A stretch of DNA of 64,000 bases from Microbacterium sp. CBA3102 (GCF_007954505.1 NZ_CP042412.1:2232001-2296000); one strand, 5' to 3'; numbered from the stretch's first letter, positions 53,717-63,550 are shown. A program made the numbers and translations. Notes: generated from the sequence alone by a model not told the origin.

Positions 53717-55392
53717 GCGATCGTATTGCTGATCAGACCCCGCTGCTGAGCGTGCGCGACCTCACGGTCGCCTTCCGCTCTCAGGAGGGGATGCGCGAGG
53801 TCCTCCACGGCGTGAGCTTCGACGTCATGCCCGGCGAGACCGTCGCGATCGTCGGTGAGTCGGGCTCCGGCAAGTCGACCACCGCCACGGCCATCGTGAA
53901 CCTGCTTCCCGGCACCGGCGTGGTGACGAAGGGATCCGTCACGCTGGAGGGACGTGAACTCACGAGCCTCGGCCGCCGGGAGATCGAGTCGGTGCGTGGG
54001 CGCGACATCGGATTCGTGCCGCAGGACCCGATGTCGAGCCTGAACCCGGTGTGGAGCATCGGTTTCCAGGTGAAGGAGGCCGTCCGAGCCAACGGCATCG
54101 CCCAGGGCCGTGCCGCGGTCAAGGCGCGGACCGTCGAGGTGCTGCAGCAGGCGGGGCTCGCAGATGCTGAGCGCCGACTGCACCAGTATCCGCATCAGTT
54201 CTCCGGCGGCATGCGCCAGCGGGCGCTGATCGGGATCGGGCTCGCAGCCAATCCGAAGCTGCTGATCGCCGATGAGCCGACATCGGCTCTCGATGTCACG
54301 GTGCAGCGCGTGATCCTGGACCACATGGCAACGCTCACGCGGGACAAGGGCACCTCGGTGCTGCTGATCACCCACGATCTGGGACTCGCGGCGGAACGCG
54401 CCGAGAAGATCATCGTGATGAACGGCGGCAACATCGTCGAGGCGGGTCCGAGCCGACAGATCCTCGAGGATCCGCAGCACCCGTACACGAAGCGGCTGGT
54501 CGCGGCGGCACCGAGTGTGGCGTCGAAGCGGATCCAGGCCGTGGTCGCGGACCGCGGCATCGAGACGCGCGAAGACCTCGCCGCGATCCCGCCGACCGTT
54601 CGCGTCGCAGGGCTGACCAAGGACTACAAGATCCGCCAGGGGAACTTCCGCAGTGAAGCCTTCCGTGCAGTGGACGATGTGTCCTTCGAGATCCCGCGCG
54701 GCAAGACCCTCGCGCTGGTGGGCGAGTCCGGTTCGGGCAAGTCGACCGTGGCGAAGATGGTGCTCAAGCTGGAGGATCCCACCAGCGGCACGATCGAGAT
54801 CGACGGCCGCGACGTGTCCAACCTGTCGCGCGCGCAGTCCTTCGGTCTCCGTCGTCGGATGCAGCCGGTCTTCCAGGACCCGTACGGCTCGCTCGATCCG
54901 CTGCGCAACATCGGCAGCACGATCGCCGAACCCATGCAGATCCACGGTGTCGGCGACAAGGCGTCGCAGCGGGCTCGTGTCAAGGAACTGCTGGAGCAGG
55001 TCGCCCTCCCGCAGGCCCTTGCGAGTCGCTATCCGAACGAGCTCTCAGGCGGACAGCGCCAGCGCGTGGCGATCGCCAGGGCCCTGGCGCTCAAGCCGGA
55101 CATCATCGTCCTCGACGAGGCCGTGTCCGCGCTGGACGTGCTGGTGCAGGATCAGATCCTGAAACTCCTGGCGGACCTCCAGTCCGAGCTGGGCCTGACG
55201 TATCTGTTCATCACGCACGACCTCGCCGTCGTCCGCGTGTCGAGCGACCTCGTCTGCGTCATGGAGAAGGGGAAGATCGTCGAGCAGGGCACCGTCGACG
55301 AGATCTTCGCGAATCCGCAGGAGGAGTACACCGAGCGCCTCCTCCAGGCGATCCCGGGTGCGTCCCTCACGCTCGGAGGCGCCGGAGCGTGA
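53713..55392 (+). CDS. fused double ABC ATPase (DppD-DppF type)
   Basis: This 559-residue protein carries two complete ATPase domains in one chain. Domain 1 has GESGSGKST near residue 50, signature FSGGMRQR near residue 165 and IADEPTSALD. Domain 2 has GESGSGKST near residue 336, signature LSGGQRQR and IVLDEAVSALD. Such fusions replace separate DppD and DppF subunits. ATG at 53713 overlaps the permease stop (ATGA). The PH-domain gene overlaps its stop. Confidence 0.95.
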   Translation: MSDRIADQTPLLSVRDLTVAFRSQEGMREVLHGVSFDVMPGETVAIVGESGSGKSTTATAIVNLLPGTGVVTKGSVTLEGRELTSLGRREIESVRGRDIGFVPQDPMSSLNPVWSIGFQVKEAVRANGIAQGRAAVKARTVEVLQQAGLADAERRLHQYPHQFSGGMRQRALIGIGLAANPKLLIADEPTSALDVTVQRVILDHMATLTRDKGTSVLLITHDLGLAAERAEKIIVMNGGNIVEAGPSRQILEDPQHPYTKRLVAAAPSVASKRIQAVVADRGIETREDLAAIPPTVRVAGLTKDYKIRQGNFRSEAFRAVDDVSFEIPRGKTLALVGESGSGKSTVAKMVLKLEDPTSGTIEIDGRDVSNLSRAQSFGLRRRMQPVFQDPYGSLDPLRNIGSTIAEPMQIHGVGDKASQRARVKELLEQVALPQALASRYPNELSGGQRQRVAIARALALKPDIIVLDEAVSALDVLVQDQILKLLADLQSELGLTYLFITHDLAVVRVSSDLVCVMEKGKIVEQGTVDEIFANPQEEYTERLLQAIPGASLTLGGAGA

Positions 55393-55958
55393 CCTCATCG
55401 CAACAACCCGAGGGCGCGCGCACATACCGCGCGCCCTCGGGCGTGGTCGTCCTCGTCTTCAGCGCCCTCCTGGCCTTGTTCCTGCTCGGCGACACCGCCG
55501 TTCGGGGAAGCTGGGAGCAGATGCTGCTCGTCGCTCCGTGGGTGCTGCTCGCCCTCTGGATCGTGTACGAGATCAGCTACGTCTCGTATGTCCGCGTGGA
55601 TGCCCACGGTGTCGTCGTCCAGAACATGCTCCGCCGCACGCGCTTCGACTGGAGTCGCGTGCGCGACGTCGACCTGCGGTGGCAGCTGCTGTTCTCCCTG
55701 GACGACGGGCGCGAGGTCAGCTGTTACGGCGGACCCGCCCGCGCCCGGCCACCTCGCCCCGGTCGCGGGGAGGACGCCGAACCCAAGCCGTCATCCGGCC
55801 TTCACGCACTCACGGACATCCGCGACCTCTGGGACGCCGCGCCCGCGTCCGATGCGCCGATCCGACGCGAGTGGGATCGGCCGGCGGTCATCGCGCTCGT
55901 GGTGATCGTGATCTGGGCGGTCGTCGCGATCCTCCTCGCCGGTTCCGCTTCGGTCTGA
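55389..55958 (+). CDS. PH-domain membrane protein
   Basis: This 189-residue protein has two helices at about 19-40 and 45-66, a short bacterial PH-like domain (YVRVDAHGVVVQNMLRRTRFDW, in part), and a C-terminal helix at about 168-187. DUF-type bacterial PH proteins of this layout are common in Actinobacteria; function unknown. GTG at 55389 overlaps the ATPase stop (GTGA), so it is probably in the same transcript without being part of the importer. Confidence 0.82.
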   Translation: MTSSQQPEGARTYRAPSGVVVLVFSALLALFLLGDTAVRGSWEQMLLVAPWVLLALWIVYEISYVSYVRVDAHGVVVQNMLRRTRFDWSRVRDVDLRWQLLFSLDDGREVSCYGGPARARPPRPGRGEDAEPKPSSGLHALTDIRDLWDAAPASDAPIRREWDRPAVIALVVIVIWAVVAILLAGSASV

Positions 55959-55963
55959 TCGAC

Positions 55964-56770
55964 TCAGCCGGGAAGCCCGAACAGTGCGGGCCACGTCGCC
56001 GCCGCCCAGGGGTACCCCACGAATGCGGCGGCGTCGATCACGAAGTGTGCGACCAGGAACGGCAGGAGGCGTCCGCTGCGCTGATACAGCCAGCCGAAGA
56101 GCAGGCCCATCGCCAGGTTGCCGAGGAACGCCGGATACCCCTGATAGAGGTGGTAGCTCGCCCGCAGCACCGCCGTGGAGACGATGATCGTCCACGGACT
56201 CCAGCCGAGTTGACGGAGCCGGGTGAAGAGATAGCCGAGCAGGACGAACTCCTCCTGCAGCGATGCGCGGGCCGCGGCCAGCAGCAGGACGGGAACGGTC
56301 CACCAATACGCGTCGATCCCCGCGGGGTCGATGGCCACGGTGAGTCCCAGAGCGCGACCGGCGAGGTAGAGACCGAGGCCGGGGATGCCGATCGCGAGGA
56401 CGAGCAGGATTCCGCGACCGACATCGCGTCCTGACCTGGTGCCGTCCAGACCCAGCCGTGCCAGATGCGGGCGCCGTGAGTGCCAGAGCAGGAAGCACAC
56501 CAGCACCACCGGGATCAGGGAGAACCCGATCGCGAGCACCTGGTAGATGAGGTCGAAGATCTCGCGGTCGCTCCGGGACGGGTTCAGCTTCGCGACCTGG
56601 TCGGCGATCGGGACCTCATCCGTGAGCCGGTAGACGAGCTGCACGATCGCATACACGGCGGACTGTCCGAGGCCGAGCGCCAGGACGATCGCGATCTCCC
56701 ACCACAGTCGCGCACGGGACGGGGCGGGGGAGAGGTCGGGGAGGTCCCACGGAGCCTGCGGTCTGGTCAC
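55964..56770 (-). CDS. CPBP family intramembrane metalloprotease
   Basis: This 268-residue protein has about eight helices and the CPBP motifs: ASLQEEFVLLGYLF (Glu-Glu, but without the usual Arg three residues on) near residue 182, SYHLYQG near residue 217 and VAHFVIDAA near residue 250 (His). CAAX-like proteases cleave prenylated or bacteriocin-type substrates; the role here is unknown. I chose the GTG at 56768-56770, seven bases after TAGCAT. A longer frame starts at 56803. It is divergent from typA. Confidence 0.85.
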   Translation of the reverse strand: MTRPQAPWDLPDLSPAPSRARLWWEIAIVLALGLGQSAVYAIVQLVYRLTDEVPIADQVAKLNPSRSDREIFDLIYQVLAIGFSLIPVVLVCFLLWHSRRPHLARLGLDGTRSGRDVGRGILLVLAIGIPGLGLYLAGRALGLTVAIDPAGIDAYWWTVPVLLLAAARASLQEEFVLLGYLFTRLRQLGWSPWTIIVSTAVLRASYHLYQGYPAFLGNLAMGLLFGWLYQRSGRLLPFLVAHFVIDAAAFVGYPWAAATWPALFGLPG

Positions 56771-56871
56771 GATCTCGATGCTACGACCTGCTTTCAGGAA
56801 CAAGCTCTGTGCTTGCGTTATCCTGGAACGTCGGCTTCCCGGCGAAACCCCACATCTTTTAGGACACCTGC

Positions 56872-58785
56872 ATGGCGCACGCCCTTCGCTCTGACCTCCG
56901 CAACGTCGCGATCGTCGCGCACGTCGACCACGGCAAGACCACTCTCGTCGACGCCATGTTGCGTCAGACGGGCTCCTTCGGTGAACACGCCCACGTCGAT
57001 GAGCGCGCCATGGACTCGAACGATCTGGAACGTGAGAAGGGCATCACGATCCTCGCCAAGAACACGGCGATCACGTACAAGGGCAAGCACGCAGGCGGCG
57101 AGGAGATCACGATCAACGTGATCGACACCCCCGGTCACGCCGACTTCGGGGGCGAGGTCGAGCGCGGCCTGTCCATGGTCGACGGTGTCGTGCTGCTCGT
57201 CGACGCGAGTGAGGGCCCGCTGCCGCAGACGCGCTTCGTGCTGCGCAAGGCGCTCGAGGCCAAGCTTCCCGTGATCCTCCTGGTCAACAAGACTGATCGT
57301 CCCGACGCCCGTATCGCGGAGGTCGAAGAGGAGGCACACGACCTGCTCCTGGGTCTCGCCTCCGACCTGGTCGACGACGTGCCCGACCTCGATGTCGACG
57401 CGCTGCTCGACGTGCCTGTCGTCTACGCTTCCGGTCGCGCCGGTGCCGCATCGCAGAATCGTCCCGCCGACGGCTCGCTGCCGGACAACGACGACCTCGA
57501 GCCGCTGTTCGAGGCGATCCTCGAGCACGTTCCCGCTCCGGAGTACGACGACGAGCACCCGCTGCAGGCCTGGGTCACGAACCTCGACTCCAGCCCCTTC
57601 CTCGGTCGTCTCGCTCTGCTCCGCGTCTTCAACGGCACGCTGAAGAAGGGCCAGACCGTGGCCTGGGTCCGTGCCGACGGCACCACCAGCAACGCGCGCA
57701 TCACGGAGCTCCTGAAGACCCGTGCTCTCGAGCGCTACCCGGCCGACTCCGCCGGCCCCGGCGACATCGTCGCCATCGCCGGATTCGAGAACATCACGAT
57801 CGGTGAGACCATCGCCGACCCCGAGGATGTGCGTCCGCTGCCGGCGATCACGGTCGACGACCCCGCCATCTCCATGACGATCGGCACCAACACCTCGCCG
57901 CTCATGGGCAAGGTCAAGGGCCACAAGCTCACCGCTCGCATGGTCAAGGACCGTCTCGACAAGGAGCTGATCGGTAACGTCTCGCTCAAGGTCGTCGACA
58001 TCGGACGCCCGGACGCCTGGGAGGTGCAGGGCCGTGGAGAGCTGGCCCTCGCCATCCTCGTCGAGAACATGCGTCGCGAGGGCTTCGAGCTCACGGTCGG
58101 CAAGCCGCAGGTGGTCACGAAGAAGATCGACGGCAAGACCTACGAGCCTTTCGAGCACCTCACCATCGACACCCCGGAAGAGCACCTCGGTGCGATCACC
58201 CAGCTGCTCGCGAACCGCAAGGGTCGCATGGAGAACATGACCAACCACGGCACCGGCTGGGTGCGCATGGAGTTCATCGTCCCGTCGCGTGGCCTGATCG
58301 GGTTCCGCAGCGAGTTCCTCACCACCACGCGCGGCACCGGCATCGCGAACGCGATCTCGCACGGCTACGAGCCGTGGGCGGGCTCCATCACCACTCGTCA
58401 GAACGGCTCGATCGTCGCCGATCGCCAGGGCGTGGTCACCCCGTTCGCGATGATCGCCCTGCAGGAGCGCATGTCGTTCTTCGTGCAGCCCACGCAGGAG
58501 GTCTACGAGGGCATGGTCATCGGCGAGAACTCGCGCGCCGACGACATGGACGTGAACATCACCAAGGAGAAGAAGCTCACCAACATGCGTGCGGCCAGCT
58601 CCGACACGTTCGAGTCGATGACGCCCCCGCGTCAGCTGACGCTCGAGGAGAGCCTGGAGTTCGCCCGCGATGACGAGTGCGTCGAGGTGACCCCGGAGGT
58701 CGTCCGCATCCGCAAGGTGAACCTCGATGCGAACACCCGTGCACGGGAGACGGCTCGCCTGAAGCGTCAGGACGCGAACGTCTGA
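56872..58785 (+). CDS. typA: translational GTPase TypA/BipA
   Basis: TypA is a ribosome-associated GTPase important in stress and cold adaptation. The 637-residue protein has G1 [10 protein letters not shown] near residue 14, G2 REKGITI, G3 [15 protein letters not shown] near residue 86, G4 NKTDRPDAR near residue 140, then domains II, III, V and the C-terminal block. [19 protein letters not shown] near residue 465 is a BipA hallmark. The ATG at 56872 is preceded by CACCTGC, a weak ribosome site. Confidence 0.96.
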   Translation: MAHALRSDLRNVAIVAHVDHGKTTLVDAMLRQTGSFGEHAHVDERAMDSNDLEREKGITILAKNTAITYKGKHAGGEEITINVIDTPGHADFGGEVERGLSMVDGVVLLVDASEGPLPQTRFVLRKALEAKLPVILLVNKTDRPDARIAEVEEEAHDLLLGLASDLVDDVPDLDVDALLDVPVVYASGRAGAASQNRPADGSLPDNDDLEPLFEAILEHVPAPEYDDEHPLQAWVTNLDSSPFLGRLALLRVFNGTLKKGQTVAWVRADGTTSNARITELLKTRALERYPADSAGPGDIVAIAGFENITIGETIADPEDVRPLPAITVDDPAISMTIGTNTSPLMGKVKGHKLTARMVKDRLDKELIGNVSLKVVDIGRPDAWEVQGRGELALAILVENMRREGFELTVGKPQVVTKKIDGKTYEPFEHLTIDTPEEHLGAITQLLANRKGRMENMTNHGTGWVRMEFIVPSRGLIGFRSEFLTTTRGTGIANAISHGYEPWAGSITTRQNGSIVADRQGVVTPFAMIALQERMSFFVQPTQEVYEGMVIGENSRADDMDVNITKEKKLTNMRAASSDTFESMTPPRQLTLEESLEFARDDECVEVTPEVVRIRKVNLDANTRARETARLKRQDANV

Positions 58786-58811
58786 CACCAGCCTCGGACA
58801 CGCTCCGAGTG

Positions 58812-58852
58812 AGAGGGTCTCGCACCGCCGGATGGCGCGTGCGAGACCCTCT
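58812..58852 (+). terminator. hairpin terminator after typA
   Basis: A 14-bp perfect stem (58812-58825 with 58839-58852) lies about 25 bases after the typA stop, followed by TTCTC. Confidence 0.8.
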
Positions 58853-58979
58853 TCTCATGTAAATCCCAGGTGAGGGATGGTTTTCGTTCAGGTTCGTGAG
58901 TCAGGGTGGTTCACTGCGCCGGGGACGAGCTCCCGATGAGTCTCCTGCAACGGCGTACGACAACCCGAAAGTCGACCCC

Positions 58980-59876
58980 ATGCTTCAGAAGACTCGTGCG
59001 CTTCGGCGCGCCTCCGCAGCGGCCTCAGCCCGCACAGCGATCCACCGTCCCCTGTCCGTCCTCGGAGTGGCGGCGGCCGCTCTCGTCGGCATCACCGTGA
59101 GCGTCGGTCTCGCGTCCGTGCCCGCGTCGGGTGCGGTGGACATCCCCTCCGCCGTCACCTCGGCTGTCCGTTCCGGTGCGGAGCCCCTGGCGCAGATCAC
59201 GAAAGTCGCGTCCGCGACGCTGACGCAGGCGAAGGTCGCGGTCGTCGCGGCGGAGACGCTGAACGGCGAGGTCGTCAGCTCGGGCCTCGACCTCGAGACC
59301 ACGTCGTCCGTCGACACCTCCGATCTGGAGAGCGACATCGACAAGCTCGAAGAGCTCGACGTGACTCCGGTGCTCCTGGTCGTCCCCGTCGCCGAGGAGG
59401 CGAAGCGGGAGACGGCAGATGTCGTCGCCGAGACCGCAGAGCTGCGCAGTGCGCTCGATGCTGCAGAGCAGAAGCGCGCAGCGGAAGAGGCGGCCAGGAT
59501 CGCCGCAGAGGAGGCCGCCGCTCGGGCCGCGGCGGAGAAGCAGGCGGCGGCCGCCCTGGCCGCAGCCAACACGCCGGAGGGTGCCAAGGCCACCGCACGG
59601 CAGCTCATGTCGAGCACCTACGGATGGGGTGGCGACCAGTTCTCCTGCCTGGACTCCCTGTGGAACAAGGAATCCGGGTGGAACTACCAGGCGTACAACC
59701 CGAGCGGCGCCACCGGGATCCCGCAGGCGCTCCCCGGTAGCAAGATGGCGTCAGCCGGTTCCGATTGGCAGACCAACGCCGCCACCCAGGTCGCCTGGGG
59801 GCTCGGGTACATCTCCTCGGTGTACGGCACCCCGTGCAGCGCGTGGGGGCATTCCCAGGCCGTGAACTGGTACTGA
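58980..59876 (+). CDS. secreted aggregation-promoting-factor-like cell wall protein
   Basis: This 298-residue exported protein has a basic N-terminus (ALRRASAAASART), a hydrophobic helix at about 24-45 and an Ala-rich signal end (VPASGAVD). An Ala/Glu-rich coiled coil follows (about 155-205, EEAARIAAEEAAARAAAEKQ). The C-terminal lysozyme-like domain contains SLWNKESGWNYQAYNPSGATG (in part, putative catalytic Glu in KESGW) and two Cys that could bridge. It matches the aggregation-promoting-factor C-terminal domain family and probably cleaves peptidoglycan. The ATG at 58980 is after the weak GAAAG; a longer frame to 58896 exists. Confidence 0.85.
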   Translation: MLQKTRALRRASAAASARTAIHRPLSVLGVAAAALVGITVSVGLASVPASGAVDIPSAVTSAVRSGAEPLAQITKVASATLTQAKVAVVAAETLNGEVVSSGLDLETTSSVDTSDLESDIDKLEELDVTPVLLVVPVAEEAKRETADVVAETAELRSALDAAEQKRAAEEAARIAAEEAAARAAAEKQAAAALAAANTPEGAKATARQLMSSTYGWGGDQFSCLDSLWNKESGWNYQAYNPSGATGIPQALPGSKMASAGSDWQTNAATQVAWGLGYISSVYGTPCSAWGHSQAVNWY

Positions 59877-59897
59877 CCCGGCGCGGTCGCCCCTCGT

Positions 59898-60446
59898 TCA
59901 GCGCAATTCGGAGATGAGCACGGCGCTCGTGTTGGGCTTCGTCGCCTCGAAGATGTGCGGGGCATCGCCGGCATAGGTGAGGTAGTCGCCGGGGTGGAGG
60001 GCCACGGGTTCGCCCGCGGGTCCGACCCGCGCCTCGCCGGCGACCAGGATCACGTGCTCGATCGTGCCCGGGTGGTGAGGGTCCGATAGGCGGGGATCGC
60101 CCGGGTCGGCCTGGATCAGGTACACATCGCGGCGTGCTCCCGGAGGGCTGGCAGAGAGCAGGGTCGCACTGTAGGCCGCGGCGGAGGAGGGAACGCCGGC
60201 CAGGTCGTCGGCACGGATCAGGGTCGGGGCGTTGGCCTGCTGGTCGACGAGCACCGCGAACGGCACGCCGAGTGCCACTCCGAGTGCCCACAGCGTCTCG
60301 ACGCTGGGGTTCCCGGAGCCGCTCTCGAGCTGCGAGACAGTGGCCTTGGACACCCCGGCTCGCCGGGCGAGCTCCGAGACCGACAGGCTCGCGGCCTCCC
60401 TTTCGCGGCGCAGGGTTCGAGCGAGACGTGTGCGGAGATCCTCCAT
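59898..60446 (-). CDS. XRE family regulator with cupin domain
   Basis: This 182-residue regulator has an N-terminal HTH (SVSELARRAGVSKATVSQLE near residue 22) and a C-terminal cupin (about 95-180, LIQADPGDPRLSDPHHPGTIEHVILV, in part, and GDYLTYAGDAPHIFEA). Such regulators often control transport or catabolism genes beside them. It is divergent from azlCD, 104 bp apart, and so is the likely regulator of that exporter. The ATG is at 60444-60446. Confidence 0.9.
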   Translation of the reverse strand: MEDLRTRLARTLRREREAASLSVSELARRAGVSKATVSQLESGSGNPSVETLWALGVALGVPFAVLVDQQANAPTLIRADDLAGVPSSAAAYSATLLSASPPGARRDVYLIQADPGDPRLSDPHHPGTIEHVILVAGEARVGPAGEPVALHPGDYLTYAGDAPHIFEATKPNTSAVLISELR

Positions 60447-60550
60447 GTGTTCATCATGTCAAACGATCGTTCGCTTGACTATGCATTCAGAAATGTTCAG
60501 AATGATGGTCATGCGTTCACTGAAGCGAACACCTGGATGCGATCGGCGCC

Positions 60551-61270
60551 ATGACCGCGGAGCGTGAGGTCTGGCGCGAGGCGCTCGGTGTCGTGCTCGC
60601 GACCAGTGCCTATGGGGTTTCCTTCGGTGCGTTGGCCGTGGCCTCCGGCCTGGATGTCTGGCAGACCTGCGTCCTGAGCCTGCTGATGTTCACCGGCGGC
60701 TCGCAGTTCGCGTTCGTCGGCGTCTTCACGGCCGGCGGTCTCGCTGCCCTGCCCTCGGCCATCGCGTCGGCGGCCCTTCTCGGGGTGCGCAATGTCGCCT
60801 ATGGAATGCGGATGTCGCCGATCGTCGGGGGAGGGCCCGGGCGCAAGGCGATCGCGGCGCACTTCACGATCGACGAATCGACCGCGGTGGCGATCTCGCA
60901 GAGCGACCCGCGGCTGCGGCAGATCGGCTTCTGGGTGACCGGCGTCGGTATCTTCATCGGCTGGAACATCACCACCCTCGTCGGCGCGCTCGTGGGTGAC
61001 GTGCTGGGGGATCCGAAGACGTGGGGGCTGGACGCTGCAGCCGCCGCGGCGTTCCTCGCGCTGCTGTGGCCGCGGCTCCGGCAGCGGCAGGCCATCGCGG
61101 TGGGGGTGGCGGCCGCCGTGGTCGCCGCCGCGTTCACTCCGTTCCTCATGCCGGGCCTTCCGGTGCTCGTCGCGGCCGTGGTCGCGATCGCCGTCGGCTG
61201 GTTCAACTGGCTCGGACGACCCGTGTCGCCGGCCGAGGAGCCGCTGGATGGCGCGGAGGCCCCCTCATGA
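60551..61270 (+). CDS. azlC: branched-chain amino acid exporter large subunit (AzlC)
   Basis: This 239-residue AzlC-type permease has about six helices, with GVSFGALAVASGLDVWQTC near residue 17 and FTGGSQFAFVGVF near residue 48. AzlCD/BrnFE exports branched-chain amino acids or their analogues. ATG at 60551; the stop overlaps azlD by 4 bp. A cupin regulator stands divergently upstream. Confidence 0.93.
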   Translation: MTAEREVWREALGVVLATSAYGVSFGALAVASGLDVWQTCVLSLLMFTGGSQFAFVGVFTAGGLAALPSAIASAALLGVRNVAYGMRMSPIVGGGPGRKAIAAHFTIDESTAVAISQSDPRLRQIGFWVTGVGIFIGWNITTLVGALVGDVLGDPKTWGLDAAAAAAFLALLWPRLRQRQAIAVGVAAAVVAAAFTPFLMPGLPVLVAAVVAIAVGWFNWLGRPVSPAEEPLDGAEAPS

Positions 61271-61581
61271 GCCTCTGGAGCGCGATCCTCCTCGCGGCGG
61301 TGATCTGTCTCGCCATGAAGGCGGCCGGCTATCTCGTGCCGTCTTCGGTACTCGAAGAGCCCCGCGTCGCCCGGATCTCCGATCTGCTGACCGTGGCCCT
61401 CCTCGCGGCGCTCGTCGCCGTGCAGACCCTCGGTGACGGACAGGCCATCATGGTCGATGCGCGTGTGCCCGCTCTGCTGGTCGCCGGGGGACTCCTGTGG
61501 TTGCGGCAGTCGTTCCTCGTCGTCGTGGTGGCTGCTGCACTGGTGGCGGCCCTGCTGCGCGTCTTCGGCCTCGCATCGTGA
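61267..61581 (+). CDS. azlD: branched-chain amino acid exporter small subunit (AzlD)
   Basis: This 104-residue AzlD-like protein has four helices (ILLAAVICLAMKAAGYL at the start, TVALLAALVAVQTL, ALLVAGGLLWL, FLVVVVAAALVAALL). It overlaps azlC by 4 bp (ATGA), a coupling that fits its small-subunit role. Confidence 0.93.
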   Translation: MSLWSAILLAAVICLAMKAAGYLVPSSVLEEPRVARISDLLTVALLAALVAVQTLGDGQAIMVDARVPALLVAGGLLWLRQSFLVVVVAAALVAALLRVFGLAS

Positions 61582-61615
61582 ACCCCGGATCTCGTCGGCA
61601 CACCGCCGGCGCCGG

Positions 61616-61621
61616 TAAGCT
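61616..61621 (+). promoter_or_regulatory. -10 element TAAGCT before the 61628 gene
   Basis: TAAGCT ends six bases before the GTG at 61628; no Shine-Dalgarno sequence is seen. Confidence 0.5.
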
Positions 61622-61627
61622 CAACGG

Positions 61628-62038
61628 GTGCGCGTGAGCTGGTTGTCGAGAGTGCTGTCCTGGGTGGCTGCAGCCCTGGTGGGCGGCGTCTACGGCGTGG
61701 CGGGCACCATCGCCCACAGTGTGATGTGGGGGCCCATCCCGATCGGACTGATCGTCGCTGCGATCGCGTGCGCAGCGATCCTCGTCGCCGTGCGCGCGCT
61801 CACCCACGACCGAGGGGCAGCGGTCGCCGCCGGACTGGGGATGATCGGGATGCTGGTGCTGATCTCCGGCGTGGGTCCCGGCGGGTCCGTGGTCGTGCCG
61901 GACTCGCTGAGCGGTCAGATCTGGACGTACGTGGTCGCGGGAATCGTGCTCCTGGTCGTCGCCTGGCCCTCCTTCTCGCGGGTCCCGGTGCGCACGGAGG
62001 CACCCGCCGCGCAGGAATCCGAGGCGCGCGAGTCGTAG
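61628..62038 (+). CDS. DUF6113-like membrane protein
   Basis: This 136-residue protein has about four helices (VLSWVAAALVGGVYGVAGTIA, GPIPIGLIVAAIACAAILV, GLGMIGMLVLISGVG and YVVAGIVLLVVAWPSF) and a short acidic C-terminus. It resembles small actinobacterial DUF6113 proteins, which are usual neighbours of the fdxA ferredoxin gene; function unknown. The GTG at 61628 follows TAAGCT by six bases. Confidence 0.75.
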   Translation: MRVSWLSRVLSWVAAALVGGVYGVAGTIAHSVMWGPIPIGLIVAAIACAAILVAVRALTHDRGAAVAAGLGMIGMLVLISGVGPGGSVVVPDSLSGQIWTYVVAGIVLLVVAWPSFSRVPVRTEAPAAQESEARES

Positions 62039-62041
62039 ACT
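62036..62041 (+). promoter_or_regulatory. -10 element TAGACT before fdxA
   Basis: TAGACT ends six bases before the GTG of the ferredoxin gene at 62048. Confidence 0.5.
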
Positions 62042-62047
62042 GGAGCG

Positions 62048-62368
62048 GTGACGTATGTGATCGCCCTCCCGTGCGTCGATGTCAAGGACCGAGCCTGCAT
62101 CGACGAGTGCCCCGTTGACTGCATCTACGAGGGCGAACGCTCGCTGTACATCCATCCCGACGAGTGTGTGGACTGCGGCGCCTGTGAGCCCGTGTGCCCG
62201 GTGGAAGCCATCTACTACGAGGATGACCTGCCCGACGAGTGGCAGGACTACTACAAGGCCAATGTCGAGTTCTTCGACGAGATCGGATCTCCCGGAGGCG
62301 CGGCGAAGGTCGGCGTCTACGCGTTCGATCACCCGATCGTCGCCGCGCTCCCGCCGCAGGGCGAGTAG
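62048..62368 (+). CDS. fdxA: 7Fe ferredoxin
   Basis: This 106-residue ferredoxin binds one [3Fe-4S] and one [4Fe-4S] cluster. The first site is C9 with [10 protein letters not shown] near residues 17-26; the second is [12 protein letters not shown] near residue 41. It is an electron carrier for cytoplasmic redox enzymes. It lies 9 bp before dapC; the pair is a common actinobacterial arrangement. The GTG at 62048 follows TAGACT by six bases. Confidence 0.96.
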   Translation: MTYVIALPCVDVKDRACIDECPVDCIYEGERSLYIHPDECVDCGACEPVCPVEAIYYEDDLPDEWQDYYKANVEFFDEIGSPGGAAKVGVYAFDHPIVAALPPQGE

Positions 62369-62377
62369 GCGCGCGCT

Positions 62378-63490
62378 GTGAGCGTCCGAGACCTCGACGA
62401 CTACCCCTGGGATGCCGTCGTCCCGTTCCGCGAGCGTGCGGCCCGCCACCCGGAAGGGATCGTGGATCTCTCCATCGGCTCGCCGGTGGATCCGACTCCC
62501 GACATCATCCGGCGCGCTCTCGCCGAGGCGACCGACGCCCACGCCTATCCGCAGACGGTCGGCACGCCGACCCTGCGCGAGGCGATCGTCGACTGGTACG
62601 CGCGCCGCCGCGGTGTGCCCGACCTCCGCGTCGACAACGTCCTGCCCACGATCGGCTCCAAGGAATTCGTCGCGCTGCTGCCCACGCTGCTCGGTCTGGG
62701 GGAGGGCGACATCGTCGTGCACCCCCGAGTGGCGTACCCGACCTACGAGGTCGGCACCCGCGTCGTCGGCGCGACACCGCTCCCCGCCGACGACCCCGCG
62801 GACTGGCCGGAGGGCACGAAGCTCATCTGGATCAACACCCCGGGCAACCCGGACGGCCGCACCTGGACGGTGGACGAGCTCGCCGCGGCCGTGCGTCGCG
62901 CCCGTGAACTCGGCGCCGTGCTCGCGAGCGACGAGTGCTATGCCGAACTCGGGTGGGATGGCGAATGGGCCGCCTCGCCGATTCCGTCGATCCTCGACCC
63001 GCGGGTGACCGGTGGCAGCCGCGCGAATCTGCTCAGCGTGTATTCCTTGAGCAAGCAGTCGAACCTCGCCGGCTACCGCGCCGCGTTCGTCGCCGGCTGT
63101 GCGCGCGTGGTCGGCGACCTCCTCACGGCGCGCAAGCATCTCGGCCTGATGCCGCCCGCTCCGGTGCAGCACGCCATGGCGGTGGCCCTCGGCGACGACG
63201 CGCACGTCGCGGCGCAGAAGGAGCTCTATCGCGCTCGGCGGGATGCGCTGCGTCCTGCGCTCGCAGCGGCCGGCTTCCGTATCGATGGTTCAGAAGCGGG
63301 GCTGTACCTGTGGGCGACGGAGGGACGGGATGCCTGGGATTCGATGGCGAGGCTCGCTGAGCTCGGCATCCTCGCGGGCCCGGGGCCGTTCTACGGTGCT
63401 GACGCCGCGCAGCATGTCCGGCTCGCCCTCACCGCCCCGACCGAGCGCATCCTCGAGGCGGCGCGACGCCTCACTGTCGAAGCTCTGTAG
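62378..63490 (+). CDS. dapC: N-succinyldiaminopimelate aminotransferase
   Basis: DapC converts N-succinyl-2-amino-6-ketopimelate to N-succinyl-LL-2,6-diaminopimelate for lysine and cell-wall synthesis. This 370-residue class I PLP aminotransferase has SIGSPVDPTP near residue 32, TIGSKEFVALLP near residue 90, NTPGNPDGRT near residue 151 and the PLP lysine in YSLSKQSNLAGYR near residue 227. The GTG start at 62378 (VSVRDLDDYPWD) lies 9 bp after fdxA, as in other actinobacteria. Confidence 0.95.
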   Translation: MSVRDLDDYPWDAVVPFRERAARHPEGIVDLSIGSPVDPTPDIIRRALAEATDAHAYPQTVGTPTLREAIVDWYARRRGVPDLRVDNVLPTIGSKEFVALLPTLLGLGEGDIVVHPRVAYPTYEVGTRVVGATPLPADDPADWPEGTKLIWINTPGNPDGRTWTVDELAAAVRRARELGAVLASDECYAELGWDGEWAASPIPSILDPRVTGGSRANLLSVYSLSKQSNLAGYRAAFVAGCARVVGDLLTARKHLGLMPPAPVQHAMAVALGDDAHVAAQKELYRARRDALRPALAAAGFRIDGSEAGLYLWATEGRDAWDSMARLAELGILAGPGPFYGADAAQHVRLALTAPTERILEAARRLTVEAL

Positions 63491-63530
63491 GTTATCCCCT
63501 TGAAGTGGCCGTCTGTTTGGCGGATGTCAC

Positions 63531-63550
63531 AGTAGGCCGGAGTGCCTACT
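63531..63550. promoter_or_regulatory. inverted repeat upstream of gltA
   Basis: AGTAGGC (63531-63537) is matched by GCCTACT (63544-63550) with a 6-base spacer, overlapping a possible -10 (TAGGCT at 63550). It could be an operator for the citrate synthase gene. Confidence 0.4.

Noticed and set aside
58860..58979. Cyclic-di-AMP riboswitch before the cell-wall protein gene
   Set aside because: Such genes often have one in Actinobacteria, but the roughly 100-base gap is too short and I could not find the conserved core.
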